Positions 35,171-49,155 of a stretch of 64,000 bases of DNA are shown here, piece after piece (position 1 is the first letter of the stretch; the number at the start of each line of letters is the position of its first letter). Source of the DNA: Ovis canadensis (lineage: Eukaryota > Chordata > Mammalia > Artiodactyla > Bovidae). The translations under genes were made by a program, and so were the position numbers. Below the pieces are notes generated by a model. The model was not told the origin of the DNA, did no database searches, and saw only the letters and a list, made by a program, of their open reading frames with translations. Location of the stretch: NCBI RefSeq assembly GCF_042477335.2, contig NC_091247.1, positions 224,526,001 through 224,590,000 of the forward strand. Reading direction: 5' to 3'.

Positions 35171-36849
35171 GGGAATAATTTGACATGTTTGGGAATATGT
35201 GATTCATTGTGGCCAGAACACTGTGTGGGACCGAGGGTCTCAAAGTTTAATGTGCTTAAGAGGCCCACCAGGGTGTACCCCCAAAGACTCCAGTGTGGAA
35301 GGTAAGATCTGGGGTAGAGTCCAGGAGGGGCGCCGGCCAGGGGAGCAGGCGCAGTAGTGTCCCAGGCCGAGCAGACAGCCGCTTCGTCAGGCTTGACCAC
35401 CGTGCTCGGGCGATTTGCAGGCTGTCCTCTTGACAGCTGTGTTTTGCGGGCTTCCTCAAACATAGTTTTGATCAGGTCCCTCTCCTGCTCCCATGTGCTG
35501 TCAGTTGGCAGGCTTGGTGATGAGCCAAAGAAGCTGGCTTTGAGTAGCTCAAGTAGAAAAGGAGTTTATTGGCAGGATGGTGTGTGGACTGATCAGAGAA
35601 GCAGGAGAGCCAGACCAGGAACACGGGCCAGAGCCAAGGGCAGCTGGGCAGCAGAGTCCTGCTAAGGAGAGGCTGGAGCAGCCTGTTTAGGACCTGCCAC
35701 CTCGGTGGCCTCTGCTTGTCCCCGCTTCCTAGAGTCATGTTCCTGGTGGGAGCATGCATTCATCAGAGCTGCCTGGCAGGAAACCTTACTGCTGAGACCA
35801 CCCAGCGTGGGTTCTCCAGAAGGAAAATCAGGGTGCATGGGAGGTTCAGCTGGAAGGACGGCAGACAGCAGAAATGGCAGATGTCCATCGTGCTTTCTGT
35901 GCCACACCAGGCAGCTTCAGTGAGGCCTTCACAGCTCAAGTGTAGGCAGCCCCGTCTCTCCACTCTGTTCCATGTGCTCTGCCGAAGCTCCCTCCAGAAC
36001 ATTTCTTTTGCTCATACCGTTCCATTTGTCTGCAGCACCTACCCGTGCCTCTCTCTAAATCACAGACGTCTCTCCGCCCTTCGAGGCCCTGCTCTCCCTG
36101 CCTACCAGGCCGAGTCACCCTTCTCTGCCTTCTGGCAGCCCTTCCTCTGGGAGGCACCTGTCTGTTCACCCTTGTCACAGTCTCTGGGTTGGTTGGGTTT
36201 CTTCCCTGTGAGGTTGCTGGGTGGGAAGGGAACCGGCACTTTGGAGTCTGTGCTGTATGCGGGTTCCCCGAGCTCCCAGCCCCGCAGTGCACAGTGAACA
36301 TGCTGGTGGTGATTTGTAGCAGGGGTTAGTAACTTGCTTTGGAGGTATTATTTTTGTCCTTAGTCTGAGGGAGATTTGGGGGTGTGGTAATGATTTGGGG
36401 AAGGGTAAGTTGGTGAGTCACTGAGGTCTTTCACTTTTGCCTGAATGACTTTTTTAAAATTAATTTTTCTTGGAGTATAGTTGCCTTACTGAGTGGTTTA
36501 AGGACTGGGAAAGGTTGAGATCCCCAGCTTTGGAACTTTGCCTCCCAGGAGGACAGTTAAGTGGAAGGAGTGGCTTTTGCCAGACTTTGTGGACACTCAG
36601 TCACCTGGCACTGTGCAGCGCCAGCCCCTGAAACAGGCTTGTGCAGGGGCGTTCCTGAGGGTCTTCCTCTCTGCCTGTTGTTCAGCTTCCAGTCTCTTTG
36701 TTGCAGGAGAGTGAGAGAGACACCAGTGAGATGCAGGACACCTGGGATGGCACCCTTTTCCTTCCTGAGCTGGGGGTGTTTGTTCCCATTAGAGAACGAG
36801 GCTCTGTCTGGTGACATCCACACAGTAACAGAAGCAAAGCATCTGTCCA

Positions 36850-37085
36850 GGGTAGTGGCTGAGAACTTAACTCTTCAGTCCCAGCACCGTCACCTGCTGA
36901 CTGAGTGACGCTGGACAAGTTACTTAACCTCTCTGTGCCTAGTATTCCTTGTGTGTGAAGTGGAGGTGATGAAGGCACCTACCTCAAAGTGTCATGGATG
37001 AAGTGATGAAATCCATGTCAAGTGCTTAACGTAATTGCTAACGTGTGGTAAGAGCTCAGGAAATGTGAACAATTGCTATACTATA
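36850..37085 (+). repeat. MIR SINE
   Basis: Sense MIR: 'gacaagttacttaacctctc', 'cacctacctcaaagtgtcat', 'gtgcttaacgtaattgctaa'. Confidence 0.8.
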
Positions 37086-38687
37086 TTATTACTGCTAGCC
37101 ATTGGCTTGAGTTTTCTCTTAATTGTTGTTCTCCAAATCTATTCTTGATCTGTTTCTAAAAGCATGCATTTCAAAGGAATAAAGAAACAAGATGGACAGC
37201 CTTTCCAATGTGGGTGGTCAGCAGTTCTGCTGCCTCTAATGTGGTCTTGTGTAAGACCTGGGTTCCCAGCTAGGACCCAGGGTGGGGCTTTCCCATGGGT
37301 GGGGACAGTCGCTGCGAGGTGGGACAGTCCCAGGGGTAGAGGGCTCCTGAGAGGAAGCCCCCCCAGCATGCTTGTTGGGGTGACGTCTGGACCAGGATGG
37401 AGCCTTCGCGAACTCACCTGCCTAAGACCCCTCATTGGACTTGGGCTTATTTCTTCCTGTGTAACAACCCCCACCACCATCACCACTTTCAAGCACTCTG
37501 TGCCAGACACTGTTCTAAGTGCTGTGCATATATTAACTCATTTGAAAGAGTGCCTAAAGCTGCCTCCCAGAGTGATTTGAATCGTATGCCATGATGAGTG
37601 GAAGTTTGCAAGGCGTTAAAAGCAGGCACAGCTGGGTGACACTGCTGATGAAGGTCTTTTCTAGTAAAAAAGAGAAAAGAAAACCACATTTAACCTTTGT
37701 CTCTAAATGCTTACACACAAGCATGAGATGAATTGCAGTGAAAAACAACAGAAGCTTTTTAGGAAATGTACTCCAACAGGGTCCTCTTGCACCATGCGCC
37801 TTTTATCGTCCCGGCACATGGCACCTGGCCCAGGCAGGTGTTCACACAGGGCTTCTCCACCAGAACACGTGCCTCTTGATGTGCTCACTTTTGTGTCTGG
37901 CACGCTGTAGGCTCAGTTAATGTGTGTTGAATGCAGGTCTTAAGGGTTGTATCTTTATTGGTTTGTTCTTTATTTGAAGAAAGAGGGGTGTTCTGGAAAG
38001 GAGCATCTTGTCAAGGCAGAAGGTCTTATCTGGAGAAAGGTTTAATACTTTGGGAGGAAAGTATGCTGGCAAAATACAGTCAGGCAAAAATCTCTCTCAT
38101 TTACTCCCCCATGAGTCAGTTACATGTGTGTCACCCTGGGATGGATCTTCTTTCATTTAACATTGAACTTAGTATTGGGAGTCATGAGATGGGTTACATT
38201 AAGTGTCCCCCCTCCACCCACACCCAGATTCCCCGGACTTTATTGTCACTCCAGGTCCATCTTGCATCTTTCTCCCAAGTTGTAAAATCCAAGAAATGTT
38301 TGTTTTGTGGGGGGAAATAAAGTGCATGGAAGAGATATGCAGACCTCAATACAGATATAAATTCAGATCTTGTAGCTTGTATGAAGGGCTTGAGCAAATA
38401 GTTTAACTCCCCGGAACCTTATTTTCATGACCTGTAAAGTAGAATAGTAATATTAGCATCTGGGTTTGTATGAAGTAGTAAGTAGGTATTAGTGACAGCT
38501 ATTATTATGTTGTCCACATAGAATCAATAGGAAGTGAATTTAATTTCAGTCATAACCATCTTCTCTGCATTTGAATAAACTGTAAATATGATTTCTAGTT
38601 AGAAAATAAGTTTATTAGCTTTGTCACTGAGTTGTTTTTGCTTTTAAACATCAGTAGTGTGACTACTGGCTTTTATTCAAAGGTTAA

Positions 38688-38868
38688 ATTGTGGCTCAGC
38701 TGGTAAAGAATCCGCCTGCAATGTGGGAGACCTGATTTGATCCCTGGGTTGGGAAGATCCCCTGGAGAAGGGAAAGGCTACCTACTCCAGTGTTCTGGCC
38801 TAGAGAATTCTTTGGACCGTATAGTCCATGGATCACAAAGAGTCGGACACGACTGAGTGACTTTCACT
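38688..38868 (+). repeat. Bov-tA SINE
   Basis: Sense Bov-tA: 'ggctcagctggtaaagaatc' to 'cacgactgagtgactttcac'. Confidence 0.92.
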
Positions 38869-39322
38869 AGTGAAATTTATTTTATTTTATTTTTTTCACT
38901 AAGCTACAAATAACCCTTTTTCAAATGTTAGGTTGAAAAAGAAACTATGAAAAAGTCAAAGACATTTTAGTATGTGCTGGTCATATCCCTATATATTAAT
39001 ATATATCCGTTGGAATTTGGATTGTTCCCATATTTATAAGTAGAGAAACTGAGTCTCGGAGAGATCAATTAGTTTCCCAGAGGCAACACAATTACATTAT
39101 GAGAGTTCCAACCAGCCTTCTGATTTGTCACACAGAAAGCCATCTTTGAATTTAAACTTGGGAATCCCCGTTCTCTTTGGCCTTCCAGGTAATTCTTGGT
39201 TTAACTTTTCAACCTCCTGCTTTTCTCTTTTAATATGATTGTTTGCCACGCTCCCTTCACACAACCCCTAAGAGATAGGTGGCGTGTTTCCCAGTTTTCA
39301 TGCATAACTGGGACTTTCCTTT

Positions 39323-39450
39323 GGGGACTTCCCTGGCGGTTCCAGTGGTTACGACTCCACATTTCCACTGCAAGACGTACAGTTTCAATCCCTGGTCAGG
39401 AAACTAAGCCCTCATGCTGTGTGGCACAGCCAAAAATTAAAAAAAAAAGA
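39323..39450 (+). repeat. CHR-2 type tRNA-derived SINE
   Basis: 'ggacttccctggcggttcca' to 'gtgtggcacagccaaaaatt', ending in an A run. Confidence 0.85.
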
Positions 39451-42400
39451 ACTTCCCTTTAATCAATTTTCAGAAGTCTCTTCCTCTGTTGATGAAGTTA
39501 CCCTAACTTTCGTTTTAGCTGTTTTGATATTCTCTCAAGTCAGAACTCAGCCCTAAGTCTTTGCTCAGAATGATTCTTAGTGAGCATATGGTGTCTGGGG
39601 ACTCTGGGCAAGCCAGTAGCCTCCTTATACAAACCAAAGTGAGCAGGGCTGAGCTGCAGGGCTCCCCTTCCTAGAGCATGGCTGGATTGCTGGCTGTAGC
39701 TTTTCCTTCTTTAAGAAGGAGAGAGACCAAGTTCATTACCGTGAGCTGCAGACCCCTTCAGGATTTGGTCCTGACCACCTGCCCAGCCTGGTGCCCTCCC
39801 GCTGCCCACCATGCAGCTCCAGGCCTCAGAGCTGTGACTTGCAAGATTCCCTGGGCCTAGAATTCACCCGGCATCCTGGTCAGCCTTCATTCCAGCTTCT
39901 TGAGGAAGCTGCTCGACCAGCTGGAGTCGGTGATTTTATCACATCCCCTGTGTTGTCCTCGTCTGCTGTGACTGTCGCCGCCAGATCTGTCACCCTTACC
40001 AACTCCTTGCAGTCAAGGGGTGTTTTGTCATCTCTGCGCCAGCACACAGTGGGTGTTCAACACATTTAAAACCTTGCATTTATATACCTACTTCACCAAA
40101 AGTGGAAGTTTTGTGGAAATTGCAGAAATTTGTCCAGATTTTCCTGGGTAACCCAAATTTCAAAAAATATCTTGTCCCATCATAAGGCGGTGTCCCTTCC
40201 ACTTTTGGTTCAGAAGGTGTGTTTGCCGTTTTTATAGAGTGCATGAAGGTTGCATGTGAGGGCATCTCAGTGAGTTGATACCAAGTCTTTTAAGTACCAG
40301 AGCGCTGAGTGCCTAGAGAGGCCCAGGGAGTGGAAGGTTTTGTCTAGGTGCTTGTGGAGCACGAGATCTAAGGAAAGTATTAAAAAAATATGTCTTACTG
40401 GATGTAATATGACAAAACAAACTTTTTAATGTTAGAAGCATACTCTTATACCAGTATATCATCAGTATGTACCGAAGATTTATGAAGATTACTGAGGAAA
40501 ACAGCAGGATGACAAAGGTGGGTTCAAGGAGAATGCAAGAAACTGATACTCACATAGTAGGAAAGAAGTGAGATTGCAAATTCAGATACATAACCGGCTA
40601 ATGTCCTGCAGGGCAGTAAAGACAAAGCTTTCAAGGTTATCTTTTTCACCAGACAAGTCATTTGCTATTTGTTTATTTTCTACATGTGAACATCTCATTT
40701 ACAGAATGTGTGCCTGATGAGTAGTAAAGAGGAAGTCAGACCACTCTGTGTTTCCGGAGAGCATCAGATGACCTTTAGGTAGACAGGTAGAACTTCTAGA
40801 GACGCTGTACTTCCCCTGCCCCCCCCCCACCCCCCGCCCCAGCTTATTTTCAAGTTTTGGACAATTTTTTTTTTTTAAACAAATCACAGTTGGGTTCAGG
40901 AGTTAAAAGATGGCTAGACCTGAGGTAGAAAAGTGTCCTTGGTGAAAGAAATTGTAGGTCATTTTGAAATGGAATTGTGCAATTAAAAGGAAGAAGGCTG
41001 TAACAAGCAGAAAGGGTGAGGCAGGTGATTGCATTCGGAGAAAGAGCCCCTCCTCCTCTCCCAAAGGCTTGTGCTGACAAGGAAGGGAGTAGATACTTTT
41101 CCAAGGTGGATGAAGAGCTAAAGTGGGTGGGAAGTGAAATCCCTTGGAGTCGGAGGGAGCCATTGGTGGGAAGCTATGAAGGTCCTGTTTGAGAAGTTTG
41201 ATTTGCTTTGAAAGATTGTTGGCCCAACAAGATACTCAAGACTGCAGTTGAAATCAAGGCAAGAGGAGCGAAGAGATAACCCTGTGATACTGTGGAAGGT
41301 GACCTGCCAGGAATTCATAGCAAACTCACTGTAGAGGAAAGAAGAAAAGAGCAACTGAAGGTGGTGCCGCAGGTCACTGTCTTTCGATTGGAACTCAGGA
41401 GCTGGCTCAGGTTCTGTTGGCCCAGAGACAATGGCACCGGTCAGCTGAGCCGGGTCCTCTGGGGCTGCCCCTGCCTGGGCAGGTGGCGAGAGAGCCAGGG
41501 CAGACCAGAGGCCCTCCGAGAACGACTTGGTTTCCCTTTGTCTTTTCTTTTCTCTCTTAATTTTTCAATGTATTATTTTATTACATAAGACTTGATATAT
41601 GCAGAGGAATGTGACACATTTGTGTGTGTGATGAAACACAAGCATTTGAGAACCTCCACCTCCCCGCCTAGTTTTCCTCTGTGGTTTCTTTGTCAGTAAA
41701 GAGTTCACTCATCCCTCGCTTAAAATGTAGGATACCTGAGTCACCCGCTTGTCATCCTGTGTCATTTGGCATCTCTTCCAGCCTCCCTCTCCCCAGGACT
41801 GTGACCCAGGATTCCCCTGAAGTACATGATTCTACCCCTGTGCTCTGAGCTTCTTAGCAAATGAATGTGCCTCCCAGTGTTTGAGTGGATTGATTTTTTT
41901 TTTTTTTTTTAGTTGAGAGATCTCTAGAATAATTTTATCTGTAGAGCTGCCATAGCATATAATTTCAAAGAATATCTTGAGGATATTTCATTTCTTGAGG
42001 GCTTAATTTCAAGAAATTTCATAAGTGGTCACATTTTCTATGGAAATATTGACTCCAAGTCACTAGATTTGGAGGGTACTTGTTGTCAGATCATACATTT
42101 ACACAAAATAATAGTGTACAAATAAAACAAACCTTATTAATGTCTCTAACAGTCCTAATATTCCCTTGGGAGGGGTAGGGGGCTCATTCTGCTAGTTGTC
42201 ATCTCTCAGTTATTCTAGTTTAAACTCTAAGTTCTTCCCAATTCAGTCTCTCTTCTTTTCCCACCTCCCTTTGAGTCTTCTTAAATGCTGCATCAAGGAG
42301 AGTTCTGTGGTATATGACCCAAATCCTTAGAGACTCTAGTCTTGAATTCTTAGTGGGTTTTGCCCTGGGTGACTTGTCTCTTCTGATTCCTGGACTGGTA

Positions 42401-42725
42401 TTTGTTGAGGTGCAACTGGACCTGCCTTGCTTTCTGAATTGTCTTTCAGGGTCTGATTGTCGGCCCCTGCCGTAGATAGAGCACACTTAGGCTTCCTTAT
42501 CACACGTTCAAGCCATTGCCACACATCTCTGAAACACAGGGGAATTTTGGCATTCTCCAGAAAACAGAAGATCTTCAGATTTACCTTGTGCAAATGCTGT
42601 CTTTCCAGTGCACATTTGATAAGACACCATGGATACACGAGGCTCTTAGAGAAATGCCCTCCCCTATTGCTGTGCCTATAGAATACACGCATGCATCCGT
42701 CTCCTGATGTTATCAGATTATCTGA

Positions 42726-42857
42726 TAACTGTGTGTGCTCAGCCTCTTAATCATGTCTGACTCTTCGCAGCCCCATGGACTGTAGCCTGCCAGGCTCCTC
42801 TTCCCATGGAATTTTCCAGGCAAGAATATTGGAGTGTTGCCATTTCTTACTCCAGGG
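42726..42857 (-). repeat. Bov-tA SINE fragment
   Basis: Reverse-complement: 'ccatggactgtagcctgcca' through 'ccaggcaagaatattggagt'. Confidence 0.88.
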
Positions 42858-43604
42858 TGGATCAATTGTTAAGGTGGCAGTTTGCCGGTTGTTGCTGTCC
42901 CTCTGTTCCTTCTGGTCGTGTTTGCACTTCAGGGCTCCTATGTTGAGGGGAGTGGTCGACAGCCCAGCTCCTTTACTGCTCCTCCAGGTGACCTGGATGG
43001 GGATGACGGATGTTTCAGGTCCTGAGAAAGCAGGGGTGATCACAAAAGGCAAAATGGTGGGCAAATGGAAAGTCACCTTACCACTAACCCTCAGGTTCCA
43101 TATGGATCTACATTGGATTTTTTTTTTTTTTCAGATTCTTTAATTAGAAAAACAATCCTAGGAGGGGAGACAGGTTCATCAGCTTGAAAGCGGGATATGT
43201 TTTGGGGATTAGGTTTTGTGTTTACCTCCCTCTCCCCCACTGGATATGGTCTTTTCTCGTTCCACACACATCACACACCATGCTTCTGTGTTCTCAAGTT
43301 TGTTGCGCAGGTCTAATGCAAAAGATGAACAAAAGTAAGTTAAGAAGGTTTAGGTCAGTATCCTTATGATGTTGGGAATGAGAAAGAGAAACCAAGTAAT
43401 TTTACTACACAGGATTAAAATTGCTCTGCTGTAATGCAACGTGCGTGTTACTAGAAAGTGCTGCACTGCGCAGAATTACACAGTGAAACCACAGAGCTTG
43501 TGGGGAAAGTGGGGTTAGGCTCTCAACACTCAGAATCTTCGTAGGAGACCAGAAAATACAGAGAGAAAAATAAATCGGCATTCTGAAAAAAAAAGATAGG
43601 GAGG

Positions 43605-43800
43605 TACAAACTACCATGTATAAAATAAATGAACTACAAGGATATATTTATTTATTGTACAGCACAGGAACAATAGCCAGTGTTTTATAATAACCTTGAA
43701 TAGAGTATATTTAATTTATAAAGATTTTGAATCACTGTGTTGTAAAACTGAAACTAACATTTTGTTAATCGACTATAGCCCAGTAAAAAAAATTTTAATT
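43605..43800 (+). repeat. L1 3' end
   Basis: 'gtacagcacaggaacaatag' and 'gtaaaactgaaactaacatt', then 'cccagtaaaaaaaatttta', the artiodactyl L1 3'UTR ending. Confidence 0.75.
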
Positions 43801-44269
43801 TAAATGCTAAAAATAAATAACTAAGATGGCAACCCCTAAAACAGTTTTACAGATGTTAAGCGGCTCAGAAATACAGCACTCTACCTTGAAATAGACCCGA
43901 GGTTTGCTTGTGGAAGTGGGTGTTGGAAAGTTATAGCTCATGAGTTACTGTGAAGTGATGGGAGAAGGGCTATCTGAAGTCCAGTGGAAATTCTGACCCC
44001 AGATGTGGACGGTTATAGCTCATGATACATGCAAATGACGAAGCTGGTAGATGTTTGAGGTGTGTGCATTTTTTGCTTTCCTGTGTGGCTTATTTCAGCT
44101 GGGTGTGGTTTTATGCATTTTTTAGTGTTTCTTTAATGCTTAAGTAAACACAAAATTTATGCCCAAATTATTCCCTAATATATCCAGTTCATTGGAAAAA
44201 AATCTGAATTTTCCAAAAATAAAGTCAAAGCAAAACTATCAGAAACCACTACGTATAACATGTACTAGT

Positions 44270-44420
44270 GAATACTAAGTGCCTGGCACTGTGCTGTAGA
44301 TTCTATGTGAGTTATCTCTGAACAACATGATGAGCTCAGTATACTTGTTAGCCACATTCCATAGGTGAGACGACTGTGACTCAGAGAGGTAAAATTTAGC
44401 CCAGGTTACAGGGCTAGGAC
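44270..44420 (-). repeat. MIR SINE fragment
   Basis: 'taagtgcctggcactgtgct' through 'gtgactcagagaggtaaaat' and 'ggttacagggctagg'. Confidence 0.7.
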
Positions 44421-44639
44421 AAGGTGACTCTCATGACTGTGCCATTCTCTTTCCTGAGCAAAAACAAACCAACAAAGTGGGGCAAATACTTAAGGAAAAG
44501 CAAAATCCATAACATATAAAAGTTTTTCAAATCAGTAAAAGGAGACAAATAGCCCAGTAGAACAAAGGTCAAGAGCAGGCACTTTGCAAAGAAGGAATAC
44601 AAATGGCCAGTGAAATGGGGGGAATGACGTTTAGCCTCA

Positions 44640-45290
44640 TTTAATACTCATTCATGTCAATCAGAACAATTAGATGTTTTTTTCCCTTATCAAATGGACA
44701 GAAATAAACGTGGGAAAACACTGGCAGGAATATAGATTGTTATAACGTTTCTGAAGTATATATAGAATACCTGTCTGTTGACCCAGCCGTCTAATTTCTA
44801 GAACTTTATCCTAAGAAAATAAATAATCAGGTAAGTGGGGAAAGATCCTTGTTCAAGATTTTTGTAAGAGTTGTTCATCATGCCAAAAAGAGGAAAGCAT
44901 TCATTTATCATCACCAAGTGATGAACCAAGTGGTTAAATCCTGGTACATTAATACAATGCCGAACAGCACAGCACAATGCAACATGAATGTCGGGCTCTC
45001 AGAAAGGATGGTATTCTGTCCATAATGGTTGACAGTACATACTCTTCGTGTTTTATTAAGTGAAAGAAACAGGGACAAAATAGCATCTCCCCAGTGTGAT
45101 CCCGTTTGTGTAAAACCATCCCATGTGTGTGCATGCTTGTGTTTGCAAGGAAACCTCGAATGGGAAGAAGTCTGGAAAGATACACACCAAACCACTGATG
45201 GCGGATGTCTCTGGGTGATGGAATTGCTGGATGATTTTCTTTTTCATTTAATTTTTTTCTAAATTTTTCTGTAGTGAATATGTTATTTTT
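44640..45290 (+). repeat. Old L1 3' region
   Basis: 'aatggacagaaataaacgtg', 'atcatcaccaagtgatgaac' and 'gtgatcccgtttgtgtaaaa' phrases of an old L1 3'UTR, degraded. Confidence 0.55.
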
Positions 45291-45327
45291 ATGGTTTAAA
45301 AAAGATAATTATTTTAAAACATTGTCT

Positions 45328-45490
45328 AGGGACTTCCGTGGCAGCCCAGGGGTTAAGACGTCGCCCTCTGGTGCAGGGGGTGCAGGTTCGACTCCTGGTC
45401 AGAGAGCTATCCCACATACCTCATGGCCAAAAGACCAAAACAAAAAGCAGAAGCAACATTGTAACAAATTCAATAAAGACTTTAAAAATT
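45328..45490 (+). repeat. CHR-2 type SINE
   Basis: 'gggacttccgtggcagccca' and 'ggttcgactcctggtcagag', with an A-rich tail. Confidence 0.8.
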
Positions 45491-45740
45491 GTCCACATCT
45501 AAAAAAACATCTTTAAGAAAACATTGTCTAACCCAAGATCCATAATAAGTACAAAATATAAGAATAAATGACCTTTGTAAAACAGTTCTAGCACCTAACA
45601 GGGCTCAGTAACAAACACCCACAGAAAGGATTTTTGACCAGCTGTAGTATTGGAAACGATATTACCCCATTTGGAGTTTCAGATTCTTTATTTCTGACCG
45701 AAATTAATCTGATTAGATTTCAGGTTACCTCATTCTCAGG

Positions 45741-45950
45741 GCTTCCCTGGTGGCTCAGAGGTTAAAGCGTCTGCCTGGAATGTGGGAGACCTGGCTTCGA
45801 TCCCTGGGTCGGGAAGATCCCCTGGAGAAGGAAATGGCAACCCACTCCAGTACTCTTGCCTGGAGAATCCCATGGAGGGAGGAGCCTAGTAGGCTACAGT
45901 CCATGGGGTCTCGAAGAGTCGGACAGGACTGAGCGACTTCACTTTCACTT
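45741..45950 (+). repeat. Bov-tA SINE with target duplication
   Basis: Full sense Bov-tA between copies of TCATTCTCAGG (45730-45740 and 45951-45961). Confidence 0.93.
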
Positions 45951-46345
45951 TCATTCTCAGGTAGATGCCACTGGACAGAGCCAAACACAGTGGCTTATGT
46001 TACCTCCAGGTCCCAGGCCCCGTAAAGTATACGTGAACTTGGGATCTCTTTGGATGAAACCTGGGACTGTCACGCACAGGTGACAGCCAGAGCCTCTAAT
46101 TTTGGTTATGTGGTCAGAACCCACATGTAGTTTCTCGGGGCCCAGCTTACTTTATCAGGCAACTTGAATCTTAGTTTATGAAGCAGCTAAACACAAGAGG
46201 GTAGCTTGGTGGGGAACTGACAGGAGCACCCCTCCACCCCACCCAGTGAGCTGGGCTTTGCAGGCCTCAGGCGATGGCCCAGCTCCAAGGATGCCTGTCC
46301 TCCATGTCTCGCCCAGCTGCATTTTTGAAGTTCCATAAAAATACC

Positions 46346-46555
46346 CAGACTTCCCCATGGCTCAGTGAGAAAGAATCCACCTGCCAATGCAGGAGACATG
46401 GATTTGCTCCCTGGCCTGGGAAGATCCCACTAAGCCCATGAGCCACAGCTACTGGGCCTGTGCTCCGCAACAAGAGAAGCCACAGCTGTGAGAAGCCCAC
46501 GCACTGCCACTAGGGAAAAGCGTGCACAGCAAAGAAGACCCAGCACGGCCAAAAA
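46346..46555 (+). repeat. CHR-1 type SINE
   Basis: 'acttccccatggctcagtga', 'atcccactaagcccatgagc', 'acagctactgggcctgtgct', ending in A-rich sequence. Confidence 0.75.
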
Positions 46556-47873
46556 GAAAGACAATTATTTAAACAGAAAACAACAACCTGCCTTCTCTTA
46601 GGCCTCCCTTTTCCAGGTTTCATGGCTCTCTGCAGGCACAGGAGCCTGCATGACCACGGCACATGAGTGATGGGAACAGGGAAGCGCTGGGAGATGCGGG
46701 GCGCTCCCAGGGAGTACCCTGAGATACAGACAGATCTGCGCCTGCGCGGCCTCCCCTCTGTCACTGCAGCCAGCTGGGTCCGGGGAGGCCCGGCGGGCCT
46801 GCTGCAGCAGTGCCTCCCAGAGCCTCTTCTTACTTCTTCCTTCAAGGGCTCAGTCTCCACAGCCCCTCTGTGCCCCTCAGCCCAGTGCCTGTCTGCCTGG
46901 CTGGAGATACCTCTGCTAGAGCTCATCATGTGTGGGTTGAAAAGGATTTTCTTTTTTTTTTTTTTAATTTAAGCAGTCACATTCCATCTGCCTAACACAC
47001 CCTGCTTTGTGAGCTAAGCTGTGTGGCCTCTGCACGTGACTTTTCCCCAGCCAGCCCAAGTGTCCCCCCACAAAAGTTTCTGGAGAGCACTCGACAAGGC
47101 AAGTGGAGCCAAGCACCCGTGTGCTAGGGCTTCAGAGGCCCCAGTGCCAGGGATCTTTGTAAGGGTCAGCCTCTCACCAAGCACTTCGCATACATTATCT
47201 TATTAATCCTCACCACAAACCACGTCTTCTTGTGGCAGCCTCTTGTGAGGAAACAGGCATGTGGAAAGAAGTGACTTGCCCATGTTCACACAGAGGATTA
47301 GATTGGAGATCCACTTGGTGCCAAACCTGTGCCCGTCTGCCCTCCAGCCTCTTTTTACCCTCCTTCCCTTTCCATGGATTAGGGCAGTTAGTGGGGGAGT
47401 AAGAGTCTTATGGCTTACAAAGTAGTCCTCTGTGTTGATTCCCTAGTGGGAAGATATTACGGGAAGGCTCAACAAATTATTAGGTTTCTCTTAATCACTT
47501 TCTTAAAGCATTTTAAAGAAATTGTGCTTGGAACGTGTCAGCACTGAATTGTTTTGCTTAAATTTTGTGCTAATTTGAGGATATTTCTCAATAATCATGT
47601 ATGACAAATTGGAATTAGTTGGTACAAGTTACAGTTATCTGTGGCATTCTGCCCACTCCTCCCTCCCACAGGTGACGGGCTGAGTGGGGACGGAGCTGAA
47701 TGCCAAGGTGTTGGTAAATAACGCCACTGTGTAGTCATTTAATCTTGTGAGGTGCTGTTTTTCCAGCAGGTTGAACTGACTGAACACAAAAGCGTGCTGA
47801 ACTGCTAGGTCACTCTAGAAACCCCTGGGTAGCTTTCTACTTGCCTAACGTAAGACTCTTCATAGCCCAGATT

Positions 47874-47910
47874 CACACACACACGACGAGCACACGCACA
47901 CACACACAGT
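47874..47910. repeat. (CA)n microsatellite, interrupted
   Basis: Runs of acacac interrupted by gacgagc and gcacac; a candidate polymorphic marker. Confidence 0.7.
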
Positions 47911-49061
47911 TAGAGACCTGGGAAGGACGTGCTGGTGGAGATTTGGAGAATGATTAGAGATAGTGCTTAGGGGCTTTGGTTTGTTTTTCTTTCTTTGTGT
48001 GACCAGATCAGAGCATCCTGCCACCTTGAGGGTTTGAGAGGAGGGTACCACAGTTTAGGAACAAGGAGTAGCTTCTTGGGAATATATTGGAAAGGAAAAG
48101 GGAGAGGATGTGGACCGGGTGGAGGATTGTAGATCGGAAGATACCTGGGACACAGCTGAGGCCCCAGACTCGCAGTGGGAAGCAGCCCTATGTGGAGGGA
48201 AGGAGTCATGAGAGGTGAGCTGTTGGTCGTGGATTTTAAGTTCGGTTTGGGTAAACCTTTGGGAGGATGAACCAGGGGAAGAGGCCCTGGAAGCAGGCTT
48301 TTGGCCCTCAGGGCTGGGAATTTAGGGTCCCAGGTACTTAAGAGCACGATCTAGAAGAACGGCATGGTCTCCAGTGGACACATGCCCTCAGCCCCACGGA
48401 CTCCTTGCCCATAGGAAAGGGGCACAGCTAGAGGAGTCGAGGGCCCAGGTTGTTCTGCCCTGACCTTCTGACGGTGCAGTGGAAGAACTTGAAGGTGGGA
48501 GGCCAAGAACTGGTTCTCATCCTTGCTGTGCCCTGATGCGCTGTGTGACCTTGGCCGAGTGATTTCCCTGTTCTCAACCTCTCGTAACATCTTTCCTTCA
48601 GGGCCATCACCTTCATCATCCTTATGGGTTCCATTGCCCAGGATGGAGGGAAGGCCCAGAGCTAGCCTGTGGTGAGGAGAGTCAGGGTCTGGCCAACTCC
48701 TGCTCTGCCGTGGGGAGCAATGCTGGCCAGGACTGGAGGTGGCCTCACAGTGCCAGGCTGCTGAGCCCCGAAGACTTAAGGCAGCGACTCCCCCAACTGT
48801 AAAATGGGGCCAGCAGCCCCCTCCAAAGGCAGCACACACTCAGCACAGAGGCGGCTCCTATTAGACCTGATGGAGACAATGAGGAAAGCAGGCAGGGCGG
48901 GCCTGGAGGTGGTGAGGAGGGAGAACAGGAGCCACGTGAAGTCCTGTCCCGCTCACCCATGGTCAGCCATGCTGGCCTCGTTGAGTCCCCGCACGCGAAA
49001 GAGGCCACCTGTCTCTGCCCTGGTCTTGGGAAAGCTGTTGGATTTCCTCATGCCTCAGTTG

Positions 49062-49155
49062 CTGCTGCTCAGCTGCTAAGTCATGTCCCCGTCTCCGTGA
49101 CCCCGCGGACTGCAGCACGCCAGGCCTCCCTGTTCCTCCCTATCTCCCGGAGATT
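49062..49155 (-). repeat. BovB-tail SINE fragment
   Basis: 'gctgctgctcagctgctaag' through 'caggcctccctgttcctccc', about 215 bp before exon 2. Confidence 0.8.

Noticed and set aside
42220-42720. Possible retrogene or conserved exon around 42.2-42.7 kb
   Set aside because: The open frames are short, overlap on both strands and match nothing I recognise.
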